DNA of 64,000 bases from Brevibacillus fluminis (GTDB lineage Bacteria > Bacillota > Bacilli > Brevibacillales > Brevibacillaceae), in NCBI RefSeq assembly GCF_003710825.1, contig NZ_RHHQ01000002.1:1-64000 (forward strand), in the 5' to 3' direction. Below the pieces are notes generated by a model. That model saw nothing but the letters and a program-made list of their open reading frames with translations, was not told the DNA's origin and ran no database searches. The position numbers were made by a program, and so were the translations under genes. Positions within the stretch are counted from its first letter, which is position 1. Every line of letters begins with the position of its first letter. This document shows, one piece after another, positions 35,701 to 43,333 of the stretch.

Positions 35701-35955
35701 GCCGTCGGGACGCTCCTTGGCGATGATGGCTGTCAACGATTCAACCGTCAGCGGTTCGAGATAAACTTTATCGGCGACCTGCTCATCTGTCATGATGGTA
35801 GCAGGGTTGTTGTTAACGAGAATGACCTGCACCCCCTCTTCTTTCAAAGAAAGGCAGGCTTGTGCTCCAGCATAGTCGAATTCAGCCGCCTGACCGATCA
35901 CAATCGGGCCAGAGCCGATGACTAGCACTTTCTTGATGTGTTCGATCTTAGGCAT
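32716..35955 (-). CDS. carB: Carbamoyl phosphate synthase, large subunit
   Basis: A 1079-residue enzyme that makes carbamoyl phosphate from ammonia, bicarbonate and two ATP. It shows the internal duplication of the family. Each half has a [15 protein letters not shown] or [14 protein letters not shown] start and an ATP-grasp domain ([22 protein letters not shown]), and both contain [20 protein letters not shown]-like motifs. The C-terminal ~140 residues are the allosteric domain. Length is about 10 residues over the usual 1065-1072 because the 3' end runs into argF. It overlaps carA by 8 nt. The position inside an arginine operon marks this as the arginine-specific enzyme, likely ArgR-controlled. 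No pyr genes are present. Confidence 0.97.
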   Translation of the reverse strand: [1079 protein letters not shown]

Positions 35956-37063
35956 AATGCTTAGCTCCTATCACTTGCATGGATTGAATGAATTGGTTGA
36001 AAATATGTCCGGTGTCAGAAGGTCCCGGATGCGCCTCCGGATGGAACTGCACGCTCATGATTTGATGCTGCAAATGGCGCAAGCCTTCGACAGAGCCATC
36101 ATTGACGTTCACATACGTGATGGCGAGTTGTTTTTTATCGATGGTATCGTCTTTGACGACGTATCCGTGATTTTGTGAAGTGAGATACACTTTACCGGTC
36201 GCAAGCTCGCGCACCGGATGATTGCTACCGCGGTGGCCGTAGGAAAGGCGCCCCGTTTTCGCGCCATACATCAGCGCGATCATTTGATGGCCCAGACAAA
36301 TACCGAGCGTCGGATAGGCTTCCGCCATTTTTCGCCACTCCGCACAATAAGCGGTGAGGTGGGCAGGGTCGCCAGGGCCATTGGAAAAGACCAGACCATC
36401 TGGCTTCAAAGCTTGAATTTGGGCGAATGTCGTATCGAACGGCACGACAGTCACGCTGCAGCCAAGTGCGAGAAGCGAGTCGAGGATCGATTTCTTCATG
36501 CCCAGATCGATCAGAACGACATGCTCGCCTTTGCCAGGGTAATGCTCTTGCTTTTGGCAGGTAACATCGGCCACCAGCGACTTTTTCGCATGCTTGTTGC
36601 GCGCTGCTGCTACTTCTTCTACTGTCAGCGGTTTATCGGAAATGATCCCGAACAAGTCTCCGGTCGCCCGCACCATTTTGGTAATCGTGCGCGTATCGAT
36701 TCCGGAAAGAATCGGGAACCCGTAATGCAAAGCGGCTTCCGCCAGCGAGTGCTTGGAGCGGAAATGGCTCGGTTCTTCACACAATTCGCTTACAATCATG
36801 CCGGACAGTGCAGGTTTTTGCGCTTCGTTGTCCAAATCGTTTATTCCGTAATTTCCGATCAGCGGGTATGTGAATGTCACGATTTGTCCTGCGAACGACA
36901 GGTCGGTCATCACTTCCTGATAACCGGTCATCCCTGTAATAAACACAACCTCTCCGCTCGTCTCCAACGGCGCGCCGTACAATTGACCTGCAAATACCTC
37001 TCCTGTCTCCAATGTCAGGTATCCGGGACCGTATGATTTAGAATGTGAATCCACCATTGCCAT
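35948..37063 (-). CDS. carA: Carbamoyl phosphate synthase, small subunit (glutamine amidotransferase)
   Basis: A 371-residue subunit that takes ammonia from glutamine and channels it to CarB. The N-terminal CPSase domain is GYLTLETGEVFAGQLYG, then GEVVFITGMTGYQEVMTD. The class-I amidotransferase domain carries the nucleophile in LGICLGHQMIAL (about residue 255) and the His/Glu pair in VQFHPEAHPGP. ATG 37063 follows CAAGGAGAGG; an in-frame ATG two codons later is equally possible. An ARG box lies 80 bp upstream, between argD and carA, so carAB-argF probably has an internal ArgR-controlled promoter as well as readthrough from argC. Confidence 0.96.
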   Translation of the reverse strand: MAMVDSHSKSYGPGYLTLETGEVFAGQLYGAPLETSGEVVFITGMTGYQEVMTDLSFAGQIVTFTYPLIGNYGINDLDNEAQKPALSGMIVSELCEEPSHFRSKHSLAEAALHYGFPILSGIDTRTITKMVRATGDLFGIISDKPLTVEEVAAARNKHAKKSLVADVTCQKQEHYPGKGEHVVLIDLGMKKSILDSLLALGCSVTVVPFDTTFAQIQALKPDGLVFSNGPGDPAHLTAYCAEWRKMAEAYPTLGICLGHQMIALMYGAKTGRLSYGHRGSNHPVRELATGKVYLTSQNHGYVVKDDTIDKKQLAITYVNVNDGSVEGLRHLQHQIMSVQFHPEAHPGPSDTGHIFNQFIQSMQVIGAKHYA

Positions 37064-37142
37064 CTCCTCTCCTTGCTCCCTTTCGATCTATATATATTCA
37101 TCACGTTGCATACATATGCTTTGTTATGAATGATTATACAGT

Positions 37143-37162
37143 TCGGTTAATAAAAATGCAAC
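37143..37162. promoter_or_regulatory. ARG box between argD and carA
   Basis: GGTTAATAAAAATGCAACG matches the Bacillus consensus ATGAATAAAAATKCAAK with few differences and repeats the core found before argG. It lies 80-100 bp upstream of carA in a 140-bp gap. Confidence 0.8.
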
Positions 37163-37203
37163 GAATTTTTGCAAGTGCGCTAATTCGTTGCATTCGTCTA
37201 TCA

Positions 37204-38388
37204 CTATGCGGTTTGTTCAATCGCTTCTTTTAACAACGCGATCACTTGCTTGATTTCCGCTTCCGTCGTCACAAATGACGGGAGCATGCGGATGACCTGC
37301 GGTCCCGCCTGTAGCAAGATCACGCCTTTTTCCCGCATGTACGTGAGAATGTCGGCGACCGGTACGCTGAGCTCCAGTCCGAGCAGGAGTCCCAGCCCAC
37401 GCACATCAATCACCTTGTCTGCATACAGGCTTTGCAGCTGCTTCAACTCTCCGACTAATACGTCATGCAATTGATTCACTTTTTGCAAATATCCTTGCTC
37501 CTCGATCTCTGTTACCGTAGCAAGGCCCGCTGCCATCGCCAGCGGATTGCCTCCGAATGTGGAGCCATGCGATCCGGGAGCGAACGCTTCGGCGACTTTC
37601 CCCACCGCCATGATAGCCCCGACGGGAAAACCGCTTCCCAGCGCTTTCGCGAGTGACACCACATCCGGCTTGATACCGTACTGCTGGAAGGCGAACCATG
37701 TGCCGGTACGGCCGATGCCCGTTTGCACCTCATCGACGATTAGAACCAGATCATGAGCGTCGCACAGCTCGCGAATCTCATTGACCCACGCCTGCTCTGC
37801 CGGATGAACACCGCCTTCCCCTTGAACCAGCTCGAGCATGATGGCGCATGTCTTGTCTGTGATCGCTGCCTTTAATGCCTCACTGTCGTTGTATGGCACC
37901 GTAATGAACCCTTCCGGCAGCGGCGCAAATCCTTCTTTTACTTTGGCTTGACCGGTCGCAGTCAATGTCGCCAGCGTTCTGCCGTGGAACGACTGATCGA
38001 ACGTGATCACCTCGTAGCGATCCGTTTGCTTTACCTTTTGCGCGTAGCGACGGGCGATTTTAATCGCCGCTTCATTCGCTTCCGCCCCGCTGTTGCAAAA
38101 GAAAACACCGTCCAGGCCGGACAAGTCTGCGAGCTTAGCTGCAAGCTTCTCTTGGATCGGAATTTCAAATAGATTGGAGCAATGCCACAGCGTATCCACC
38201 TGCTCATGCAGCGCGTTTGCTACCGCATCGGGTACGTGCCCGAGTGACGCCACGGCGATTCCGGAAGTGAAGTCCAGATACTGTTTGCCCGCCTCGTCCC
38301 AAACCGCATTGCCCTTGCCTTTCACCAGACGGATGGACCACCTCGCATAGTTATTCATTAAATTGCATACTGATTCCACCGTACTCAT
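37204..38388 (-). CDS. argD: Acetylornithine aminotransferase
   Basis: A 394-residue class-III PLP aminotransferase converting N-acetylglutamate semialdehyde to N-acetylornithine. Features are NYARWSIRLVKGKGNAVWD near the start, FCNSGAEANEAAIKIAR (phosphate-binding, ~100), IVDEVQTGIGRTG (~220) and the PLP lysine in VSLAKALGSGFPVGA (~250). GCHGSTFGGNPLA-type sequence is also present as GSHGSTFGGNPLA. Four-nucleotide gap to the argB stop; AAAGGAGCG precedes the ATG. Acts between ArgC and the deacetylation/transacetylation step, for which no gene is present here. Confidence 0.96.
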   Translation of the reverse strand: MSTVESVCNLMNNYARWSIRLVKGKGNAVWDEAGKQYLDFTSGIAVASLGHVPDAVANALHEQVDTLWHCSNLFEIPIQEKLAAKLADLSGLDGVFFCNSGAEANEAAIKIARRYAQKVKQTDRYEVITFDQSFHGRTLATLTATGQAKVKEGFAPLPEGFITVPYNDSEALKAAITDKTCAIMLELVQGEGGVHPAEQAWVNEIRELCDAHDLVLIVDEVQTGIGRTGTWFAFQQYGIKPDVVSLAKALGSGFPVGAIMAVGKVAEAFAPGSHGSTFGGNPLAMAAGLATVTEIEEQGYLQKVNQLHDVLVGELKQLQSLYADKVIDVRGLGLLLGLELSVPVADILTYMREKGVILLQAGPQVIRMLPSFVTTEAEIKQVIALLKEAIEQTA

Positions 38389-38392
38389 GGAC

Positions 38393-39178
38393 TCACGCTC
38401 CTTTTATCGATGTGCCTGTTTTTTCATTCGCAAAAGCTTTTAACAAATCTTCCACGGTTCCTTTGCAAATCACGACCTCTTTCACGCCCTGGCCGAGCGC
38501 ATCCAGTGCTGATGTGACTTTCGGAATCATGCCGCCATAGATGACGCCGCTGTTAATCATCTGTTTAATCTCCTCGGAATCAGCTTCCGCCTTGACCGTT
38601 TTGGTGCCGTCCTCCTGCGTTTCAAGGATTCCCGGAACGTCCGTGATCATCATCAGCTTGTCGGCTGACAAGGCTGCGGCAATTGCCCCGGCCGCCACAT
38701 CGGCGTTGATGTTAAAAACCGTCGATCCGTCCGCTGCGATCCCTAATGGTGCGAGCACCGGAATGCATCCTGCCGCAAGCACCGCCAGAATCGGCTCTTT
38801 GTTCACCTGCTCAATCTCGCCGACCAGCCCCAGCGGCTTCACTGTCTTTTGCGCGATGATGACGCCGGCATCCTGGCCGCTCATTCCCCATGCCTTCCCG
38901 CCTGCTTGCTGGACGCGGCGAACGAGGAATTTGTTGATTGACCCGGCCAAAACCATCTCGACTGCCTGCATCGTGTCTTCGCACGTCACGCGCAGCCCAT
39001 CGATGAATTGCGGCTCAATCGCCAGCTTCTTTAACAGATCATTGATCGCAGGGCCTCCGCCGTGCACGATCACCACTTGCTTGCCGTCCTGCTTGAGTTT
39101 GGCAATGGTGGCAAAAAACTCATCCGGCAGCTCTTCCATCGTGCTGCCGCCGCATTTTAATACAATCAGCGATGCCAT
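38393..39178 (-). CDS. argB: N-acetylglutamate kinase
   Basis: A 261-residue amino-acid-kinase-fold enzyme phosphorylating N-acetylglutamate. Landmarks are LIVLKCGGSTME at the start (nucleotide lysine), VIVHGGGPAINDLLKKL (substrate loop, ~35-50) and PVLAPLGIAADGSTVFNINADVAA (~145). The C-terminal stretch is GGMIPKVTSALDAL. Short length and the absence of an N-terminal extension suggest the non-hexameric, arginine-insensitive type, though that is inference. It starts 18 nt after the argC stop, so argJ, normally found between argC and argB in Bacilli, is absent. Confidence 0.96.
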   Translation of the reverse strand: MASLIVLKCGGSTMEELPDEFFATIAKLKQDGKQVVIVHGGGPAINDLLKKLAIEPQFIDGLRVTCEDTMQAVEMVLAGSINKFLVRRVQQAGGKAWGMSGQDAGVIIAQKTVKPLGLVGEIEQVNKEPILAVLAAGCIPVLAPLGIAADGSTVFNINADVAAGAIAAALSADKLMMITDVPGILETQEDGTKTVKAEADSEEIKQMINSGVIYGGMIPKVTSALDALGQGVKEVVICKGTVEDLLKAFANEKTGTSIKGA

Positions 39179-39196
39179 GAAATGCCCTCCTATCTC

Positions 39197-40237
39197 CTAT
39201 GGGTAAAGCGGCACTTTGGGAAGACCTGCAGTCTCCTCAAATCCGCACATGATGTTCATATTTTGGATTGCCTGCCCCGCTGCCCCTTTGATCAAATTGT
39301 CAATGACAGAGAGGATGATGACTCGGCCGGTCCGTTCATCGAGATGCAGTGCGATGTCGCAGAAGTTGGAGCCGGACACCTCTTTGGTGCGAGGGTGGCT
39401 GCCGAACGGTCGAATGCGCACAAACGGTTCATCCTTATAGACAGATTCGTAATATTCTTGCAGTTCAGCCGCGCTTACCTGCTTTTTCAGCTTCACATAG
39501 GTCGTCGCCAGTATGCCCCGCGTCATCGGCACCAGATGAGGCGTGAATTGAACAAGGAGCGCTTTGCCGGTCTGCTCTTGAATCACTTGCTCGATCTCTG
39601 GCGTGTGTTGATGCTGGCCGACTTTATAGGCATTGATCGATTCGTTCAGTTCGCCGTAATGAACGCCAAGCGAAACACCGCGACCAGCTCCGGAAACGCC
39701 CGATTTGGCATCGATAATCCATGTGTCAGGGTCCACCCAATCGGTTTTTGCCAGCGGAAGCAAGCCCAGCAGCGTGGCAGTCGGATAGCAGCCCGGATTG
39801 GCGATGACCTGCGCTTGCTTGACAAGCTCGCGATTATACTCAGGCAAACCATACACCGCCTGCTCCACCGTCTGGGCATCGGCTGGCTGCTTTTTATACC
39901 AGGCTTGGTATTGTTCGGCCGAATTCAGCCGCAAATCGCCGGACAAATCAATCACTTTGACATTGGTTTGCAGCAGCTGCGGCGTCAGCTGTGCGCTTAC
40001 CCCGGCAGGTGTCGCCAAAAATACCACATCGTTATTTTCAGCGATCGATGGGACATCAATTGATTCCAAAAGAGGCAGCTCCACCTGATGAAGATGGGGA
40101 AAGAGGGAAGCGAGAGCTGTTCCTTCCGAGGAACTGGAATAAACACGCGGGGTGCCCACCTCCGAATGCATCGACAACAGCCTGATCAATTCAACGCCTC
40201 CATAACCTGTGGCGCCGATAATTCCTGCACGCAGCAT
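39197..40237 (-). CDS. argC: N-acetyl-gamma-glutamyl-phosphate reductase
   Basis: A 346-residue NADP-dependent reductase. The dinucleotide site AGIIGATGYGGVELIRLL is at residues 4-21. The catalytic cysteine is in VIANPGCYPTATLLGLLPL (~148), and GVSGAGRGVSLGVHYGEL and a conserved VPMTRGILAT stretch follow. ATG 40237 is preceded by GGAG at 9 nt; the long upstream open frame to 40495 passes through the promoter and is rejected. First gene of the argC-argB-argD-carA-carB-argF block. Two ARG boxes lie 17-56 bp upstream, giving direct arginine control. Confidence 0.96.
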   Translation of the reverse strand: MLRAGIIGATGYGGVELIRLLSMHSEVGTPRVYSSSSEGTALASLFPHLHQVELPLLESIDVPSIAENNDVVFLATPAGVSAQLTPQLLQTNVKVIDLSGDLRLNSAEQYQAWYKKQPADAQTVEQAVYGLPEYNRELVKQAQVIANPGCYPTATLLGLLPLAKTDWVDPDTWIIDAKSGVSGAGRGVSLGVHYGELNESINAYKVGQHQHTPEIEQVIQEQTGKALLVQFTPHLVPMTRGILATTYVKLKKQVSAAELQEYYESVYKDEPFVRIRPFGSHPRTKEVSGSNFCDIALHLDERTGRVIILSVIDNLIKGAAGQAIQNMNIMCGFEETAGLPKVPLYP

Positions 40238-40251
40238 ACAGCACGTCTCCA

Positions 40252-40293
40252 TTCGTTGTATTTTTATACAACTATAATAATAAAAATGCATCG
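40252..40293. promoter_or_regulatory. Two ARG boxes at the argC promoter
   Basis: On the minus strand, TTGTATAAAAATACAACG (40252-40269) is itself nearly palindromic. On the plus strand AATAATAAAAATGCATCG (40276-40293) is the second box. Both carry the AATAAAAATNCA core or a one-base variant. Paired boxes are typical of ArgR hexamer operators. Confidence 0.8.
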
Positions 40294-40398
40294 TAGATTC
40301 AATCACTTTTCCGCTATTTGAAAACTTGTCGGTACAAAAGAACACAAAAACGGTCACATCCAATCTAATGAAAAACGTCGAGACGTTTTTCAGAAAAA

Positions 40399-40440
40399 AA
40401 ACGCCCATTCGCGCGACCGTTGTCGGGAATGGACGTTTTT
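40399..40440 (-). terminator. Terminator of the cytochrome c gene
   Basis: ACGTCCATTC and GAATGGGCGT (minus strand) pair around a ~16-nt loop; T-runs lie on both sides, so it may also work for the opposite strand. A separate 9-bp AAAAACGTC/GACGTTTTT hairpin lies just beyond it at 40371-40390. Confidence 0.75.
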
Positions 40441-40448
40441 TGTTTCGC

Positions 40449-40814
40449 TTATTTTTTTTCAGCCAGCCACGCCGCGATGTTATCGGCATCTGCACCTGAA
40501 ACGAGGTTTGGCGGCATACCGCCTTTACCGTTTTTCAGGATTTCACGGATTTGGTCTTTCGACAGCTCTCCGCCGATTTTTTGCAGATTCGGGCCGACAA
40601 CCCCTTCGAGGTTTTGGCCATGGCAGCCGGCACAGGTGTTTTTAAAGGTAGCTTCCGCTTTTGCAGCGTCTACGTTTGCATTGCTCGTTCCGCCTGCTGC
40701 TGGTGTTTCCGCAGGCTGTTGCCCTGCTGGCGGTTGTGCCGCTTGATTGCCACCACAAGCGCTCAGCGAAATTGCTAACAGCCCTGCCAGTGCAAGTCCC
40801 ATTAAACGTTTCAT
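40449..40814 (-). CDS. cccB: Lipoprotein cytochrome c (c-551 type)
   Basis: A 121-residue membrane-anchored electron carrier. The signal MKRLMGLALAGLLAISLSACGG ends in a LSAC lipobox. A flexible linker rich in A, P, Q and G follows. The haem domain has the covalent site CAGCH (about residue 62) in FKNTCAGCHGQNLEGVVGP, and the axial methionine is likely in GGMPPNLV. Size and build match B. subtilis CccB; the gene symbol is a homology guess. Here it is beside the arg block, not next to ftsE as in B. subtilis. AGAGGGGGAAG fixes the start at 40814. Probably feeds a terminal oxidase. Confidence 0.88.
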   Translation of the reverse strand: MKRLMGLALAGLLAISLSACGGNQAAQPPAGQQPAETPAAGGTSNANVDAAKAEATFKNTCAGCHGQNLEGVVGPNLQKIGGELSKDQIREILKNGKGGMPPNLVSGADADNIAAWLAEKK

Positions 40815-40910
40815 CGTCTTCCCCCTCTTATCGTCATACGGATAAACAGATGACGGTATCAGTATCCCTCTCATGGCAAAAGATATACGAACACCTTGCC
40901 GATAAATCGG

Positions 40911-41180
40911 TTACTTGAGTGGCAACTCAAGTGCGTTCCACTCGCGCAATTCAAGCGTACGTGCTTTCTCGACAATAACAGGATCTGCTTCTGCCAAGCG
41001 TTTGGCCTCTTCGAATGACTCGGCTTTGTAAATCACCATTCCCCCGAGCTTGTCGGTGAATGGACCAGCCATCACCACTTGCCCTTTCAAAAACAGGTCA
41101 TTGATATAGTCGAGGTGAGCAGGACGCACCTTGGCGTTCAACTCTTGATCCACGATTGGCAAATTTGCTACATACAACAT
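40911..41180 (-). CDS. YciI-family protein
   Basis: An 89-residue ferredoxin-like-fold protein. Features are a histidine in VRPAHLDYINDLFLKGQVVMAGPFTD, the G-rich GGMVIYKAESFEEAKRLAEADP and the acidic/aromatic end LELREWNAL. YciI domains resemble dehalogenase-like or muconolactone-isomerase enzymes, using the His/Asp pair seen here, but few have known substrates. GGAGGCG precedes the ATG at a good distance. It stands alone between the cytochrome c and glycerophosphodiester phosphodiesterase genes. No specific reaction is assigned. Confidence 0.9.
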   Translation of the reverse strand: MLYVANLPIVDQELNAKVRPAHLDYINDLFLKGQVVMAGPFTDKLGGMVIYKAESFEEAKRLAEADPVIVEKARTLELREWNALELPLK

Positions 41181-41303
41181 GACTACGCCTCCGTTTCCAC
41201 CTTACAGAACTTGACTGTATAATTGGTAAATGTTGCATATCATTCGTGTCCAGTATAACACTAACCGTCTTGTTTGGGTGTCACATTCTAGTGAACTTCC
41301 CGC

Positions 41304-42035
41304 TTATGTAAGGAGAGAAAGGACTCGGCCGGGTCCATTGCTGATCAGGCCATCGACCCCAGCCTCGGCCAGCCGAGCCACGTCGTGCTCATGATCTACG
41401 GTATAGGTTAAAACAAGCAGTCCACACTTATGCGCCTCTTCCACAAGCTCGCGATCCACCAGATGATGCCAAACATGCACAGCATGGACAGGATACGGCA
41501 AGCTTTGAATATAGCTCGCCAATCGGTAAAGGCGGGCTTCAAACAAAAGACCGAGAGGAAGTGATGGCTCCGTCTGATGCACCTCTTCTAACACCTGGTG
41601 ATCGAATGATGAGATGATAAAACGAAACTTCTCTTTCCAGTCCCCGATTGCCTCCGCCACTTTTCGACCAATGCCGGGATAACGCACCGGACCGCTTTTG
41701 ATCTCGATATTGATCAAATGCCCTTCCGGAAACACTGCCAGCACCTCTTCCAGCTGGGGAACTCGTTCGTCCGCAAATGCCGTCCCAAACCAGCCTCTTG
41801 CATCCTCCCGCTTCAACTGCTCCATCGTTTTTTCGTGCACGCGTCCGCTCCCTGTCGTTGTCCGTCCCAGCTCATGATCATGGATCACGCACAGCTTGCC
41901 ATCTGCCGTTAGATGCACATCCAACTCGACGCCATGCGCTCCTTGGGCAAGCCCTTCCCGAAATGCGGCCAACGTGTTCTCCGGCGCATTCGCTGATGCG
42001 CCGCGATGTGCAAGTACGATAGGTGTTCGTTTCAT
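41304..42035 (-). CDS. Glycerophosphodiester phosphodiesterase (cytoplasmic)
   Basis: A 243-residue GDPD TIM-barrel enzyme hydrolysing glycerophosphodiesters to glycerol-3-phosphate and an alcohol. The catalytic and metal motifs are IVLAHRGASANAPENTLAAF (residues 6-25), GVELDVHLTADGKLCVIHDHELGRTT (about 38-64) and FINIEIKSGP-like LINIEIKSGP (about 115). No signal peptide, so it is the intracellular UgpQ/YqiK-like type. ATG 42035 has AAAGGATG upstream. A copy of the dispersed palindromic repeat lies 28 bp upstream and a prfB terminator just beyond it. Confidence 0.94.
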   Translation of the reverse strand: MKRTPIVLAHRGASANAPENTLAAFREGLAQGAHGVELDVHLTADGKLCVIHDHELGRTTTGSGRVHEKTMEQLKREDARGWFGTAFADERVPQLEEVLAVFPEGHLINIEIKSGPVRYPGIGRKVAEAIGDWKEKFRFIISSFDHQVLEEVHQTEPSLPLGLLFEARLYRLASYIQSLPYPVHAVHVWHHLVDRELVEEAHKCGLLVLTYTVDHEHDVARLAEAGVDGLISNGPGRVLSLLT

Positions 42036-42062
42036 ATCGTTCATCCTTTCCCGGTTTGCCAA

Positions 42063-42105
42063 TTAGAAAACCTGGCTACGCCCAGCTTTTTGGCGGAGCC
42101 ACGGT
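42063..42105 (-). repeat. Dispersed palindromic repeat, copy 3
   Basis: Minus strand: GTACCGTGGCTCCGCCAAAA, then AGC, then TGGGCGTAGCCAGGTTTTCT. It shares GGCTCCGCCAAAA, GGCGTAGCC and TTTTCTAAT with copy 1. It lies directly upstream of the glycerophosphodiester phosphodiesterase gene. Confidence 0.75.
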
Positions 42106-42110
42106 ACAAA

Positions 42111-42145
42111 AAGAAGCTGCCCTATTCAACATAAGGCAGCTTCTC
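42111..42145 (-). terminator. Rho-independent terminator of prfB
   Basis: AGAAGCTGCC and GGCAGCTTCT pair perfectly (10 bp) around a 13-nt loop; the minus strand continues TTTTTG. It lies about 20 nt past the prfB stop. Confidence 0.88.
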
Positions 42146-42163
42146 GGCGTCATTCTATTTTAT

Positions 42164-43280
42164 TTACCCATGGTTCATTTGAGAACGGAGGTAAGCGTCG
42201 ATGAACATATCCAGATCGCCGTCCATTACCGCCTGCACGTTGCCTGTCTCCGCACTTGTGCGGTGGTCTTTCACCATGCTGTACGGATGGAAAACGTATG
42301 AGCGAATCTGGCTTCCCCACGCGATGTCTTTCTGCTCGCCTTGGATTGCCGCCAGTTCTTTCTCCTGCTCCTCGCGCTTCTTCTCAAAAAGTCGTGCAGT
42401 TAGCATCTTCATCGCCCGCTCACGGTTTTTGATCTGAGAACGCTCGGTTTGGCACGTCACTACGATGTTGGTCGGCAAGTGGGTAATCCGCACAGCGGAG
42501 TCGGTCGTGTTGATATGCTGACCACCCGCACCGCTCGCACGGTATACGTCGATCTTCAAATCCTCCGACCTGATTTCCACTTCGTTGTCGTTCTCGATTT
42601 CCGGCAAGACATTGCAAGAAACAAACGACGTGTGGCGTCGGCCGGACGAGTCGAATGGAGAAATGCGCACCAAACGATGGACACCTTTTTCCGATTTGAG
42701 GTACCCGTACGCATTGTATCCCTTGATCAAAAGGGTTACGCTTTTCACGCCCGCTTCATCCCCAGGCAGATAGTCAAGCGTCTCCACCTTGAAGCCTTTT
42801 GCCTCTGCCCAGCGCGTATACATGCGCAGCAGCATTGAGGCCCAGTCCTGCGACTCGGTACCGCCCGCACCCGGGTGAAGCTCCAAAATCGCATTGTTTT
42901 TATCGTATTGGTCACTGAGCAAGAGCTCCAGCTCAAAGCCTTCGAAATCCTTTTTCAAATCCTGCGCGCTCTGGTACAGGTCCGGAATCAGGGAAGTATC
43001 GCCTTCTTCCACCGCTAGCTCCAGCATCATCTGCAGGTCATCATAGGAAGAATCGAGCTTTTGCATCGTTTCAACCAGTGATTTCAGGACATTCAGCTCG
43101 CTGATCGTCTTCTGAGCGGCATCGTTGTCATCCCAGAAGTCAGGGGACAGCATTTTGTCTTCTAGCTCACCGATTCGCTCCTGCTTGGCAGGGAGGTCAA
43201 AGAGACCCCCTAATATCCGCTAATCGCTTAGCCATGCTGGCCATCTCTTGCTTTACGTCTGCTACATCAATCAAAGCCAT
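42164..43280 (-). CDS. prfB: Peptide chain release factor 2 (programmed +1 frameshift)
   Basis: Releases peptides at UGA and UAA stops. A first frame of 27 codons (ATG 43280, [20 protein letters not shown]) ends at an in-frame TGA (43199-43197). The context AGG-GGG-TCT-CTT-TGA-C is the classical RF2 autoregulatory shift site, with the internal Shine-Dalgarno AGGGGG just upstream of the slippery CTT. After the +1 shift the second frame gives [17 protein letters not shown] onward, about 344 more residues, for a total near 371. The GGQ loop is in [19 protein letters not shown], and the SPF anticodon-like tripeptide is in RISPFDSSG. Not a pseudogene. Follows secA, as in B. subtilis. Confidence 0.97.
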
Positions 43281-43333
43281 GGTCAAAACCACCTTCTCCT
43301 CAAACTACAGCTCACTCTCTATGCTATGCTACA

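Noticed and set aside
37064..37203. Separate small gene between argD and carA
   Set aside because: The open frame there spans the ARG box and promoter region and has no ribosome-binding site.
40371..40390. AAAAACGTC/GACGTTTTT as a terminator of argC-side transcription
   Set aside because: The 2-nt loop is too tight and no gene ends there on the plus strand; left as a minor palindrome.
42164..43153. prfB as a truncated gene or pseudogene
   Set aside because: The missing N-terminus is supplied by the upstream frame through the canonical RF2 +1 shift site.
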